From positions 1-40,478 of the forward strand of contig JAUNOG010000017.1 of assembly GCA_030531185.1 (NCBI GenBank): a stretch of 40,478 nt of DNA, in the 5' to 3' direction. This document shows positions 28,464 to 35,209 of this stretch, one piece after another. The stretch is from Ruminococcus sp. (GTDB lineage: Bacteria; Bacillota; Clostridia; Oscillospirales; Ruminococcaceae). Within the stretch, counting starts at the first letter, position 1. The number at the start of each line of letters is the position of its first letter. The translations under genes were made by a program, and so were the position numbers. Under the pieces are notes generated by a model, which had not been told where the DNA came from, searched no databases, and saw only the letters and a list, made by a program, of their open reading frames with translations.

Positions 28464-30089
28464 TTATTTTTTTATTTCAACCTCAATATCAAGCTCCTTA
28501 GCCTTTTTCAGCAGCTTATTTATAGGATTTTCAGTATCCTCGGGAGCTACGTTTTTGGCTGATTTTACCTTGATAGTAAAGGTTTGTCCGTAATTTAATT
28601 TTAAAACATCATTGATGACAGCAGGTGCGTTCGACTCCTTGAACAGTTTCAGAAAAAAGTCGTTGTCCACAATAAGGAACAGCACATTCTCGTATCTGAA
28701 CGCCTTGGATTTTTTGAGAAAACCGCTGATAGACGGATCTTTCTCAGAAATTTGAGCGATAATAGCGTCCCACTCCTCGATAGGCTTGACGTCGTTCTGA
28801 TTTATCTTCCGGAAATCGGGATCGGGGGGAGGCTTAACAGGCTGAGAATTTGCCTTATTTGTCTGCTGAACGGCTCCCTGAGGAATTACCGCTCCGTTTT
28901 TTAGAGCGTTTTCAAGCTGATTGATCCTGTTAAGCAATGCGGAAATTTCTCCGCCCGCCGACGTCGATACTCCGCTTTGGACCGAAACGCCCGCCTGCGC
29001 TCGTACCGCTCTGTTTCCGCAGAGCTTTATAAGACACATTTCAAGCTCTATGCGCTTGGAAGTGCTCTTGGCAAATCTCTCCGAGCTTTCCTGCAAAACG
29101 GAAATATTCCCCAGAATATCGTCTAAGGTCATTTTTCCTGCAATACTGCACAGTCTGTCGTACTCGTCGGGGAGACAGGTGATAAGCTCACGGCTGCTGT
29201 CTATGGTTTTGACAAGCATAAGATTTCTCATCTGCATAAGCAGTTCATTGGCAAGCACTTTTAAATCCTTGGACATTTCATAAAGCCTGTCCACGATTTT
29301 TAACGCGCCTGCCGCGTCCTTATCGGCGATTTTTTCAAGAATATCGAACAGATAATCCCTGCCTGCAATACCCGAGGCGGAAGAAACAACGTCCAGCGTA
29401 ATATTGTCGTCGAAAGCTACGCACTGATCCAGCAAAGAAAGCGCGTCTCTCATACCTCCGTCGGAAAGCCTTGCGATCAAAGCCGCAGCATCCTCGTGGA
29501 GCGTAAAGCCCTCCTGTCCGGCAATATAGGTAAGTCTTGCCACAATGTCCTCTATTTTAATTCTGTTGAAGTCAAAATGCTGGCAGCGTGACACGATAGT
29601 CGCGGGAACCTTGTGTATCTCGGTAGTCGCAAGTATAAACTTAACGTGCGGCGGAGGTTCCTCCATAGTTTTCAGCAGAGCGTTGAACGCGCCTGCGGAC
29701 AGCATATGAACCTCGTCTATAATATAGACCTTATATCTGCACATTTCAGGTGTGTACATTACGCCCTCGCGCAGTTCTCTTATATCGTCCACACGGGAAT
29801 TTGATGCGGCGTCTATCTCGATAATATCCGCCAGTGAGCCGTTATCAGCCGCCTTGCATATCTCACATTCCAGACAAGGCTTGCCGTCGTGATTGTTCTC
29901 GCAGTTGATAGCCTTTGCAAAAATACGCGCGCAGGTAGTTTTACCCGTACCTCTCGAGCCTGTGAAGAGATAAGCGTGAGCGGTTTTGCCGCTGATTATC
30001 TGATTTTTCAGAGTGGTAGTGATATGGGGCTGCGAAACCACGTCGTCAAAGGACTTAGGTCTCCATTTTCTGTATAAAGCCTGATACAC
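28464..30089 (-). CDS. dnaX: DNA polymerase III subunit gamma/tau
   Basis: DnaX (541 aa) is the ATPase of the clamp loader. It begins YQALYRKWRPKSFDDVVSQP. Walker A is FTGSRGTGKTTCARI (near 42-56), followed by a zinc-binding Cys cluster (CENNHDGKPCLECEIC) and the DEVHMLSAGAFNALLKTMEE Walker B/box VI region. SRCQHFDFNRI marks the arginine-finger sensor. The tau-type tail continues to the C-terminus. The start is GTG at 30089, 7 nt after AAGGAG. The frame is open back to an ATG at 30152, but that would run into the SRP RNA gene. I see no convincing programmed frameshift site for a separate gamma form. Confidence 0.96.
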   Translation of the reverse strand: MYQALYRKWRPKSFDDVVSQPHITTTLKNQIISGKTAHAYLFTGSRGTGKTTCARIFAKAINCENNHDGKPCLECEICKAADNGSLADIIEIDAASNSRVDDIRELREGVMYTPEMCRYKVYIIDEVHMLSAGAFNALLKTMEEPPPHVKFILATTEIHKVPATIVSRCQHFDFNRIKIEDIVARLTYIAGQEGFTLHEDAAALIARLSDGGMRDALSLLDQCVAFDDNITLDVVSSASGIAGRDYLFDILEKIADKDAAGALKIVDRLYEMSKDLKVLANELLMQMRNLMLVKTIDSSRELITCLPDEYDRLCSIAGKMTLDDILGNISVLQESSERFAKSTSKRIELEMCLIKLCGNRAVRAQAGVSVQSGVSTSAGGEISALLNRINQLENALKNGAVIPQGAVQQTNKANSQPVKPPPDPDFRKINQNDVKPIEEWDAIIAQISEKDPSISGFLKKSKAFRYENVLFLIVDNDFFLKLFKESNAPAVINDVLKLNYGQTFTIKVKSAKNVAPEDTENPINKLLKKAKELDIEVEIKK

Positions 30090-30110
30090 GTTCTCACTCC
30101 TTAATAAAAA

Positions 30111-30245
30111 ATCAATCCGACATATAGGCATGCAGGCGAAACTGTAACACACGAAACAGACTGCTTAATGCTGCTCGGTTCCCCGCCTGACATGGTTCAC
30201 AGCGTTTCATTGTACAGGACCCGCACACCTATATCTCGGATTGAT
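30111..30245 (-). ncRNA. ffs: signal recognition particle RNA (bacterial SRP RNA)
   Basis: On the minus strand, an 18-bp terminal helix with one mismatch (30228-30245 against 30111-30128) encloses a long imperfect rod. Its apex carries the conserved Ffh-binding helix 8: UCAGG, then GGGAACC with the GGAA tetraloop, then GAGCAGC (30170-30190), preceded by the usual UGUGAACC. A run of T follows at the 3' end (30104-30110), acting as terminator before dnaX. SRP RNA directly upstream of dnaX is the Bacillus/Clostridia order. Exact ends are set from the helix and may be off by a few bases. Confidence 0.9.
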
Positions 30246-30305
30246 GAGGAACATTTCCGAAACATATCTGATGGATTTTTGTAACCCTAAACACATTGCT
30301 TAATT

Positions 30306-30334
30306 ATTATAACACATTATCTCAAAAATTTCAA
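30306..30334 (-). promoter_or_regulatory. promoter of the SRP RNA-dnaX operon
   Basis: On the minus strand TTGAAA (30329-30334), 17 bp and TATAAT (30306-30311). The start would be near 30299, about 54 nt before the SRP terminal helix, implying a 5' precursor. Confidence 0.75.
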
Positions 30335-30371
30335 GTGTTTTCGAAAAAAAAGTTATTGAGATAAAATAAAT

Positions 30372-30397
30372 AGCTGCGGACATAAAAGTCCGCAGCG
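30372..30397 (-). terminator. terminator of the CheY/CheX operon
   Basis: GCTGCGGAC (30373-30381) and GTCCGCAGC (30388-30396) form a perfect 9-bp stem. On the minus strand it is followed by a T-rich stretch, 12 bp after the cheX stop. Confidence 0.8.
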
Positions 30398-30409
30398 AAA
30401 AAGCATAGA

Positions 30410-31294
30410 TCATCGGCTTGAAATAATAAAATCCACCTCGCCGAAGCTGAACGCAACAGGGATACAGAACGCAGGGTGCTCAAAGCAGATCTTGCTGTTG
30501 ATAACCTTTTCCTGCGGCGTCATTGTGATCTCAATACCGTTTTCATTGGACTCATTTACCGCAAAAAGACCGTTAAGCACATTAAGGAATTCTCCTACGG
30601 TTTCGTTAACGAAATCCTCATCAACAGGATAGCCGTCTCCTGCAAATCTGCGGGCAAATTCAAAATATTCGGTTCTGTCTGCGGCAATGCAGGCAATGGC
30701 TTCATAGTCCCCCTGTATGTGCTGCTTAATGAGATATTTTGCGTCAAACTCCCGTACCATAAAAGCTTCAAGAGGAGTGAAATCTCCGTCGATAAATCTG
30801 ATAACATTTTTGAATAGCATAGTAACATAATCAGTCAGAACGCGGGCATTGTCAGCCTTTTCAAAATGATAGAAGTCTGAAATAAGTTTTGAAAGCTTTT
30901 CCGACTTGTTACCTGTAAGGTCGCTGTCCGTCAGAGAGTTGTCTCTCTTGTAATCATTTATAGCCTTTTCAAATTCGGCGTTAGTAAGCACTCCGTTGTT
31001 GACCAGCGTCTGACCGAGAAGAAGATACTCGGTAGGCTGCTGAGAAAGCAGCTCGTCGACCTGTTCGGAGGTCATATATCCAAGTTCAACCGCAAGGTCG
31101 CCGAAACGCTTATCAACGCTTTGCTGAGTAACGTTCACGTGCTCGACCTGTTCGGCTGTCATTAAGCCTGCGTTGATGGCAAGTACGCCCAATCTCATAC
31201 GTGTGTTGCTTTTATCCTCAAACGCCTGAGTAAGATCCTCAGCCGTAACCAGTTTTTTATTAAAAAGGTATCCGCCAAAAAACTGTGCAAACAT
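30410..31294 (-). CDS. CheX-like phosphatase domain fused to MshEN-type N-terminus
   Basis: A 294-aa soluble protein. The first ~115 residues hold four imperfect copies of the pattern LGxLxxxxGxxT. The two central copies (34-57, starting RLGVLAINAGLMT, and 63-86, starting RFGDLAVELGYMT) are each 24 residues with a 5-residue spacer, exactly the layout of the MshEN c-di-GMP-binding domain of type IV pilus/T2SS ATPases. The C-terminal half is CheC/CheX-like, with a candidate dephosphorylation motif Glu231-x3-Glu235-x2-Asn238 (ETVGEFLN). It abuts the upstream receiver gene with no gap and so would act on that receiver. Ligand binding and phosphatase activity are inferred. Confidence 0.75.
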   Translation of the reverse strand: MFAQFFGGYLFNKKLVTAEDLTQAFEDKSNTRMRLGVLAINAGLMTAEQVEHVNVTQQSVDKRFGDLAVELGYMTSEQVDELLSQQPTEYLLLGQTLVNNGVLTNAEFEKAINDYKRDNSLTDSDLTGNKSEKLSKLISDFYHFEKADNARVLTDYVTMLFKNVIRFIDGDFTPLEAFMVREFDAKYLIKQHIQGDYEAIACIAADRTEYFEFARRFAGDGYPVDEDFVNETVGEFLNVLNGLFAVNESNENGIEITMTPQEKVINSKICFEHPAFCIPVAFSFGEVDFIISSR

Positions 31295-31675
31295 TTACAA
31301 AACCCCTTTCGCAGCATTTTCAAGAATAGCCTTAGCGTCGTCATCAGCGATCGGCTTTTGCAAGAAATCGGCGGCGCCCGCCTTGAGAGCCTCTTTAAGA
31401 TGACCCTGAGTTCCCACAGAAGACGCCATAACTATTTTTGCGTCGGGATTTTCCGCCATAATTTGTTTAAGAGCGTCAATGCCCGTTATTTTCGGCATAA
31501 TAATATCCATAAAAACAACGTCGGGTTTGTGTTCGTTATATTTAGCAACCGCTTCCTCGCCGTCGGCTGCTTCAAAAATCTCCTTAACGCCGAAACCTGA
31601 AAGCGTCATATTTAATTTTTTCCTTGCGAACATCGAGTCGTCGCATATAAGAACCTTTAAATCCTGAACAACCAT
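31295..31675 (-). CDS. CheY-like single-domain response regulator
   Basis: A 126-aa stand-alone receiver domain without an output domain. Acidic pocket Asp12-Asp13 (LICDDSMFARKK), phospho-acceptor Asp57 (VVFMDIIMP), the Ser of VMASSVG and Lys of DFLQKPI are all in place. It is like CheY of chemotaxis or other output-less receivers. The ATG at 31675 is preferred to an upstream in-frame ATG at 31708 because GGGAGG lies between. The next gene starts right after its stop. No kinase, receptor or flagellar gene is near. Confidence 0.92.
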   Translation of the reverse strand: MVVQDLKVLICDDSMFARKKLNMTLSGFGVKEIFEAADGEEAVAKYNEHKPDVVFMDIIMPKITGIDALKQIMAENPDAKIVMASSVGTQGHLKEALKAGAADFLQKPIADDDAKAILENAAKGVL

Positions 31676-31726
31676 TATATGTAATCCTCCCTCTGCGGAA
31701 TTGTACAATTCAATTCACCTTTATAC

Positions 31727-31755
31727 ATTTTACCACATTTGAGCAAAAAAATCAA
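31727..31755 (-). promoter_or_regulatory. promoter of the CheY/CheX operon
   Basis: On the minus strand TTGATT (31750-31755), 17 bp and TAAAAT (31727-31732), about 50 bp before the receiver start. Confidence 0.65.
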
Positions 31756-31823
31756 CAGCTATTTGTGTAATTTTTATAGTAATTGTGCATAAACTTTTTA
31801 TTGTATTTTTTATCCCAATACCC

Positions 31824-31852
31824 TTGACTTTCGCTTGAGCTTATGGTATAAT
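31824..31852 (+). promoter_or_regulatory. promoter of tRNA-Leu
   Basis: TTGACT (31824-31829), 17 bp and TATAAT (31847-31852) with an extended TGG. The tRNA starts 15 bp downstream. Confidence 0.85.
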
Positions 31853-31867
31853 ATTAAAGTTAAATGT

Positions 31868-31951
31868 GCCGGTGTGATGGAATTGGCAGACGTGTCGGAC
31901 TCAAAATCCGATGGTAGCGATACCGTACCGGTTCGACCCCGGTCACCGGCA
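31868..31951 (+). tRNA. tRNA-Leu (anticodon CAA)
   Basis: An 84-nt class II tRNA. Acceptor stem GCCGGTG/CACCGGC (31868-31874 and 31944-31950) with discriminator A951. The anticodon loop CTCAAAA (31900-31906) gives anticodon CAA at 31902-31904, reading UUG. A long variable arm typical of tRNA-Leu and a T-arm with TTCGACC follow. The 3' CCA is not encoded, so it must be added by the CCA-adding enzyme. It has its own promoter and terminator. Confidence 0.97.
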
Positions 31952-31961
31952 TAATAAATGG

Positions 31962-31998
31962 AAAGCCGCTTAAATGTTTTGTTTAAGCGGCTTTTGTT
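31962..31998 (+). terminator. terminator of tRNA-Leu
   Basis: A perfect 13-bp stem AAAGCCGCTTAAA/TTTAAGCGGCTTT (31962-31974 and 31982-31994) with T-rich 3' flank. Confidence 0.93.
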
Positions 31999-32078
31999 TT
32001 TGCCGGCGCAAGTAAGTCGCTCAGACTTTACATAAAGAAAAATATATAATAAAATATTATTGAAACGAGGTGTATTAC

Positions 32079-32435
32079 GTGGATATCAGATATATACACG
32101 AGCCTACCGATCTGCAATGCGGACAGGCAGTACTTGCAATGGCGCTTGGTAAAACAGTTGATGAAATCGTTGAATATCTCGGTAACGACAGAGAAACTAC
32201 TTTAAAAGAAATGAAAAAAACGCTGAGAGAATTCGGAATAAATATATCCGATGAAAGATGTTCGGTTATCAATAAAAATGATTTGCCAAAGCTATGCCTT
32301 TTAAGTCTTGAAACTCCGAGGTGCTGGCATTGGTCATTGTATTGCAACGGCATATTTTATGATCCGGAGCATGGCGTTATGAATGACTTTCCAAAATCAA
32401 ATCGGCGTTATTACTGGAAATTATCTTCAACTTGA
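32079..32435 (+). CDS. stand-alone C39-like cysteine peptidase domain protein
   Basis: A 118-aa protein that is little more than a papain-fold peptidase C39-like domain. Catalytic Cys14 lies in TDLQCGQAVLAM (with the oxyanion Gln13). His84 is in RCWHWSLYCNG and Asp95 in IFYDPEHG. C39 domains normally form the N-terminus of bacteriocin exporters, where they cut double-glycine leaders; here there is no ABC or membrane part and no signal peptide, so it would be cytoplasmic. GTG at 32079 is preferred over GTG at 32070, which overlaps the ACGAGG Shine-Dalgarno (32065-32070). No leader-peptide gene is recognised nearby. The substrate is unknown. Confidence 0.7.
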   Translation: MDIRYIHEPTDLQCGQAVLAMALGKTVDEIVEYLGNDRETTLKEMKKTLREFGINISDERCSVINKNDLPKLCLLSLETPRCWHWSLYCNGIFYDPEHGVMNDFPKSNRRYYWKLSST

Positions 32436-32466
32436 AAGGCGGTATTGAGTGTCCGCAGGAATGATC

Positions 32467-33144
32467 TCATTGATCGTCATTATTGCTGATCAATCTGAAC
32501 TGCGATCTTCTGGATTCAATTATTCCCTCTGCTCTGAGTTTGCTTATCTCCGCGGACATTGCGCTTCGGTCTACCTCAAGAAAATCGGCAAGAGCCTGTC
32601 GGTCGTACGGTATTGTAAAAGTATCGCTGTGGTTCAGCTTCGCCTGAGACATTAAGAAAGCCAATATTTTTTCACGTGTGGTACGCTTTGATATGATCTC
32701 TATTTTTTCATTAAGCTTTAAATTCTTTTCTGTTACGAGCCGCAGTAAGTTACTTGTTAGTTTTATATAAAATGAGTTTCGTTCAGCATTATCATTCAGA
32801 ATATTTTTCAGCTTGATAAGCATTATTCTGCTGTCGGTTACAGAAACAACGCTTACAGGCATAGCCTCTGTTTCTGAAAATACAAATACCTCCGCAAAAA
32901 TCTGAGGCGAATTTATCAGCGCAATAATACTGCGGTTGCCGTAGTAATCGTTTCTTACGATCTGAACTGCGCCGTAAAGAACGATCCCAATATGATCCGC
33001 ATTGCTGCCCTCTGCAATTACTGTGTTATTTTTTGAAAAGTCCTGAATTTTTGTATGCGGACTTTTTAATATCGCATTTAATTCAACGTCGTCCATTTTA
33101 TCAAATAAAGGACATTTTTTCATAAGTTCAAAATCTTTTTTCAT
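32467..33144 (-). CDS. Crp/Fnr family transcriptional regulator
   Basis: A 225-aa regulator. The N-terminal cyclic-nucleotide-binding-type beta-barrel spans about 10-125 (VLYGAVQIVRNDYYGN in the roll). A dimerisation helix follows, then a C-terminal winged helix with TIPYDRQALADFLEVDRSAM and SAEISKLRAEGIIESRR. No N-terminal four-Cys cluster of true FNR is present, so the signal (redox, haem, NO or a small molecule) is open. It is transcribed away from a ferredoxin-type gene 107 bp off, a recurrent arrangement in anaerobic Firmicutes; it probably controls that gene. Confidence 0.92.
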   Translation of the reverse strand: MKKDFELMKKCPLFDKMDDVELNAILKSPHTKIQDFSKNNTVIAEGSNADHIGIVLYGAVQIVRNDYYGNRSIIALINSPQIFAEVFVFSETEAMPVSVVSVTDSRIMLIKLKNILNDNAERNSFYIKLTSNLLRLVTEKNLKLNEKIEIISKRTTREKILAFLMSQAKLNHSDTFTIPYDRQALADFLEVDRSAMSAEISKLRAEGIIESRRSQFRLISNNDDQ

Positions 33145-33157
33145 TTTATCAGACCTT

Positions 33158-33173
33158 TGTTTGATTTACAACA
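33158..33173 (+). promoter_or_regulatory. candidate Crp/Fnr operator for the ferredoxin gene
   Basis: TGTTTGATTTACAACA is a 16-bp TGT-N10-ACA site. Its centre (33165.5) is 41.5 bp before the start expected from the -10 box TATAAT at 33195-33200, which has no -35 box. That is the class II activator position for Crp/Fnr proteins. Confidence 0.4.
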
Positions 33174-33187
33174 TACTTATTATTATC

Positions 33188-33216
33188 ATTATACTATAAT
33201 GTAATCACAGAAGCAA
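33188..33216 (-). promoter_or_regulatory. promoter of the Crp/Fnr gene
   Basis: On the minus strand TTGCTT (33211-33216), 17 bp and TATAAT (33188-33193). Confidence 0.6.
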
Positions 33217-33251
33217 TAAAAAATTCTGATAAAAATTTACGGAGGTACAAA

Positions 33252-33953
33252 ATGATAAGAAAAATTATAAAAATAGACGAAGAAAAATGCAACGGCTGCG
33301 GAGCGTGCGCTGCCGCTTGCCACGAGGGCGCAATAGAAATGGTTAGCGGAAAAGCAAAGCTTATGCGAGAGGATTACTGCGACGGTCTGGGAGATTGTCT
33401 GCCTGCTTGTCCCACAAATGCTATTTCCTTTGAAGAACGCGAGGCTCCCGCATATGACGAGGAGGCTGTACGAAAAGCAAAACAGAAAAAGCAAGCAGGC
33501 AATCTGCCTTGCGGCTGTCCGGGAACGCATTCCAAAAGCATAAAGAGAGACGGCAAGGCGGATATAAAATCGGCTGAATCCGTATCAAGTCAGCTTTCGC
33601 AATGGCCTGTACAGATCAAGCTTGTTCCTGTTAATGCGCCGTATTTTAACGGGGCAGATCTGCTTATTGCCGCAGACTGCACAGCTTACGCTTACGGTAA
33701 TTTCCATAATGAATTTATTCGTAACAGAATAACTCTTATAGGCTGTCCGAAGCTCGACGAGGGCGATTATGCAAATAAGTTGACCGACATCATTAAAAAT
33801 AACGATATTAAAAGCGTTAAGGTTGTGCGTATGGAAGTCCCTTGCTGCGGAGGTATTGAAAATGCCGCAAAGAAAGCGCTGCAGGCAAGCAGTAAATTTA
33901 TTCCTTGGCAGGTAGTAACGATTTCAACAGACGGGAGAATAATTAATAAATAA
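33252..33953 (+). CDS. 4Fe-4S dicluster ferredoxin-like protein
   Basis: A 233-aa protein. Residues 13-23 hold a complete CxxCxxCxxxC cluster site (CNGCGACAAAC). The second site reads CDGLGDCLPACP (Cys43, Cys49, Cys53), with Leu46 where the second Cys is usual; this CDGLG form is common in the family. A CGCPGT motif follows at about 85-90. The C-terminal ~120 residues (ADLLIAADCTAYAYGNFH, LIGCPKLDEGDY, MEVPCCGGIENA) have further conserved Cys. Function is probably electron transfer in an anaerobic redox or NO/hydroxylamine response, judged from its pairing with Crp/Fnr. It starts with ATG after ACGGAGG. Confidence 0.88.
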   Translation: MIRKIIKIDEEKCNGCGACAAACHEGAIEMVSGKAKLMREDYCDGLGDCLPACPTNAISFEEREAPAYDEEAVRKAKQKKQAGNLPCGCPGTHSKSIKRDGKADIKSAESVSSQLSQWPVQIKLVPVNAPYFNGADLLIAADCTAYAYGNFHNEFIRNRITLIGCPKLDEGDYANKLTDIIKNNDIKSVKVVRMEVPCCGGIENAAKKALQASSKFIPWQVVTISTDGRIINK

Positions 33954-34257
33954 GTGAAGATTTTCCCCTGCGGAATATGCCGTTCCGCAGGGAATTTTCA
34001 TATATACAGTTTATCTAAGCAGCATTTAAACAACGGGATTGGGAGCAATACTTCCAATCCCCTTATCAGTTAGACTGTTTTACAGTGCATACGTTTCGGC
34101 ACGATTTATCTTTCGGCGGCATATACCTATTGCAAAAATTATATCGGTTTAAAAACAGTTTAACAATATTTTATCTTCCGTTGAGGCAGTGTTTAATACC
34201 GTTTGAATATTCAAGAGTATTATAATGTTAAACAAATTTGTAAGGGAGTAAAATATT
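33954..34257 (+). other. intergenic region with two hairpins and a palindrome
   Basis: No gene is seen. It holds the ferredoxin terminator (33966-33992); a second hairpin GGGATTGG/CCAATCCC (34035-34042 and 34054-34061) without a clear T-run; a perfect 12-bp palindrome TTGAATATTCAA (34203-34214); and a TATAAT (34221-34226) lacking a good -35 box, which probably serves the DUF368 gene. Confidence 0.6.
33966..33998 (+). terminator. terminator of the ferredoxin gene
   Basis: CCCTGCGGAA (33966-33975) pairs with TTCCGCAGGG (33983-33992), followed by AATTTT. Confidence 0.88.
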
Positions 34258-35166
34258 ATGAAAAAATTACTTACCATTATTCACGGTTTCTGTATGGCAT
34301 TGGCTGATAGTGTTCCGGGCGTCTCGGGAGGAACGGTAGCGTTTCTGCTGGGCTTTTACGATAATTTTGTAGGCTCATTGGACGATTTGATTTCAGGTAC
34401 AAAACAAAAACGTATTGCCGCTTTAAAATATTTACTTAAACTTGGCATAGGCTGGTGCGTTGGGTTCGGACTTGCCGTCCTTATTCTTGCAAACGTATTT
34501 GAAACACATATTTATCAGATATCCTCATTGTTTATGGGATTTATCGTTTTTGCAATACCTATTGTAATTATGGAAGAAAAAAGCTGTCTGAAAGAAAAAA
34601 TCAGCAGAATATTTTTCGTAATAATAGGGATTGCGGTGGTATCTGCCATTACGTATTTCAATCCTGTTGGCGGCGGCAGCGGAATGGATCTGAGCAGTCC
34701 GGGAATTGCATTGTATCTGTATGTTTTCTTTTGCGGAGCAGCAGCGATATGCGCAATGATTTTACCTGGTATTTCAGGCTCGACATTGCTCCTTATTTTT
34801 GGAATATATCTGCCTATTATCACAGCTATTAAGGATATCCTGCATTTTAATTTTCACGAGTTTCCAATGGTGACCGTATTTGGGTTGGGCGTTATCACCG
34901 GAATTATCACGATAATCAAAATAATCAGAAACGCACTGTATAAGCATAGAGCGGCAACAGTATATCTCATCATCGGATTAATGCTTGGCTCGCTGTATGC
35001 GATTGTAATGGGTCCGACTACTCTTGATACTCCACAGTCGGCTCTCTCTGTTGACACGTTCAGTATTGCATTTTTTATAATCGGCGGCGCTGTAATCTGG
35101 GGTATGCAGATTTTGAAGACCTTATCTGCGAGATCGGAACAGATTGACGGAAGAACTATAGTATGA
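34258..35166 (+). CDS. popT: DUF368 (PopT-type) undecaprenyl phosphate translocase
   Basis: A 302-aa polytopic membrane protein with about eight hydrophobic segments. Two inverted signature loops are present: the N-terminal ALADSVPGVSGGTVAFLLGF (15-34) and the later MILPGISGSTLLLIFGIY, both diagnostic of DUF368. DUF368 proteins (PopT) and DedA proteins return undecaprenyl phosphate to the inner leaflet for reuse in peptidoglycan and teichoic acid synthesis. AAGGGAG precedes the ATG. The gene is followed at once by a sensor kinase whose promoter lies inside its 3' end. The family is certain; the transport role is carried over from studied homologues. Confidence 0.9.
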   Translation: MKKLLTIIHGFCMALADSVPGVSGGTVAFLLGFYDNFVGSLDDLISGTKQKRIAALKYLLKLGIGWCVGFGLAVLILANVFETHIYQISSLFMGFIVFAIPIVIMEEKSCLKEKISRIFFVIIGIAVVSAITYFNPVGGGSGMDLSSPGIALYLYVFFCGAAAICAMILPGISGSTLLLIFGIYLPIITAIKDILHFNFHEFPMVTVFGLGVITGIITIIKIIRNALYKHRAATVYLIIGLMLGSLYAIVMGPTTLDTPQSALSVDTFSIAFFIIGGAVIWGMQILKTLSARSEQIDGRTIV

Positions 35167-35172
35167 TATAAT
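35144..35172 (+). promoter_or_regulatory. promoter of the two-component system inside the DUF368 3' end
   Basis: TTGACG (35144-35149), 17 bp and TATAAT (35167-35172). The -35 box is within the last codons of DUF368 and the -10 follows its stop, 38 bp before the kinase start. Confidence 0.75.
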
Positions 35173-35209
35173 AAATATAAAATTACATCCGAAACGAGCT
35201 GATTCTGAT

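Noticed and set aside
28464-29000. Programmed frameshift in dnaX making a gamma form
   Set aside because: A-rich runs exist in the tail, but none has a clear slippery heptamer with a following hairpin and early stop.
30090-30152. Upstream ATG extension of dnaX
   Set aside because: It would run through the T-run and terminal helix of the SRP RNA, lacks a Shine-Dalgarno, and adds residues not found in DnaX; the GTG at 30089 fits.
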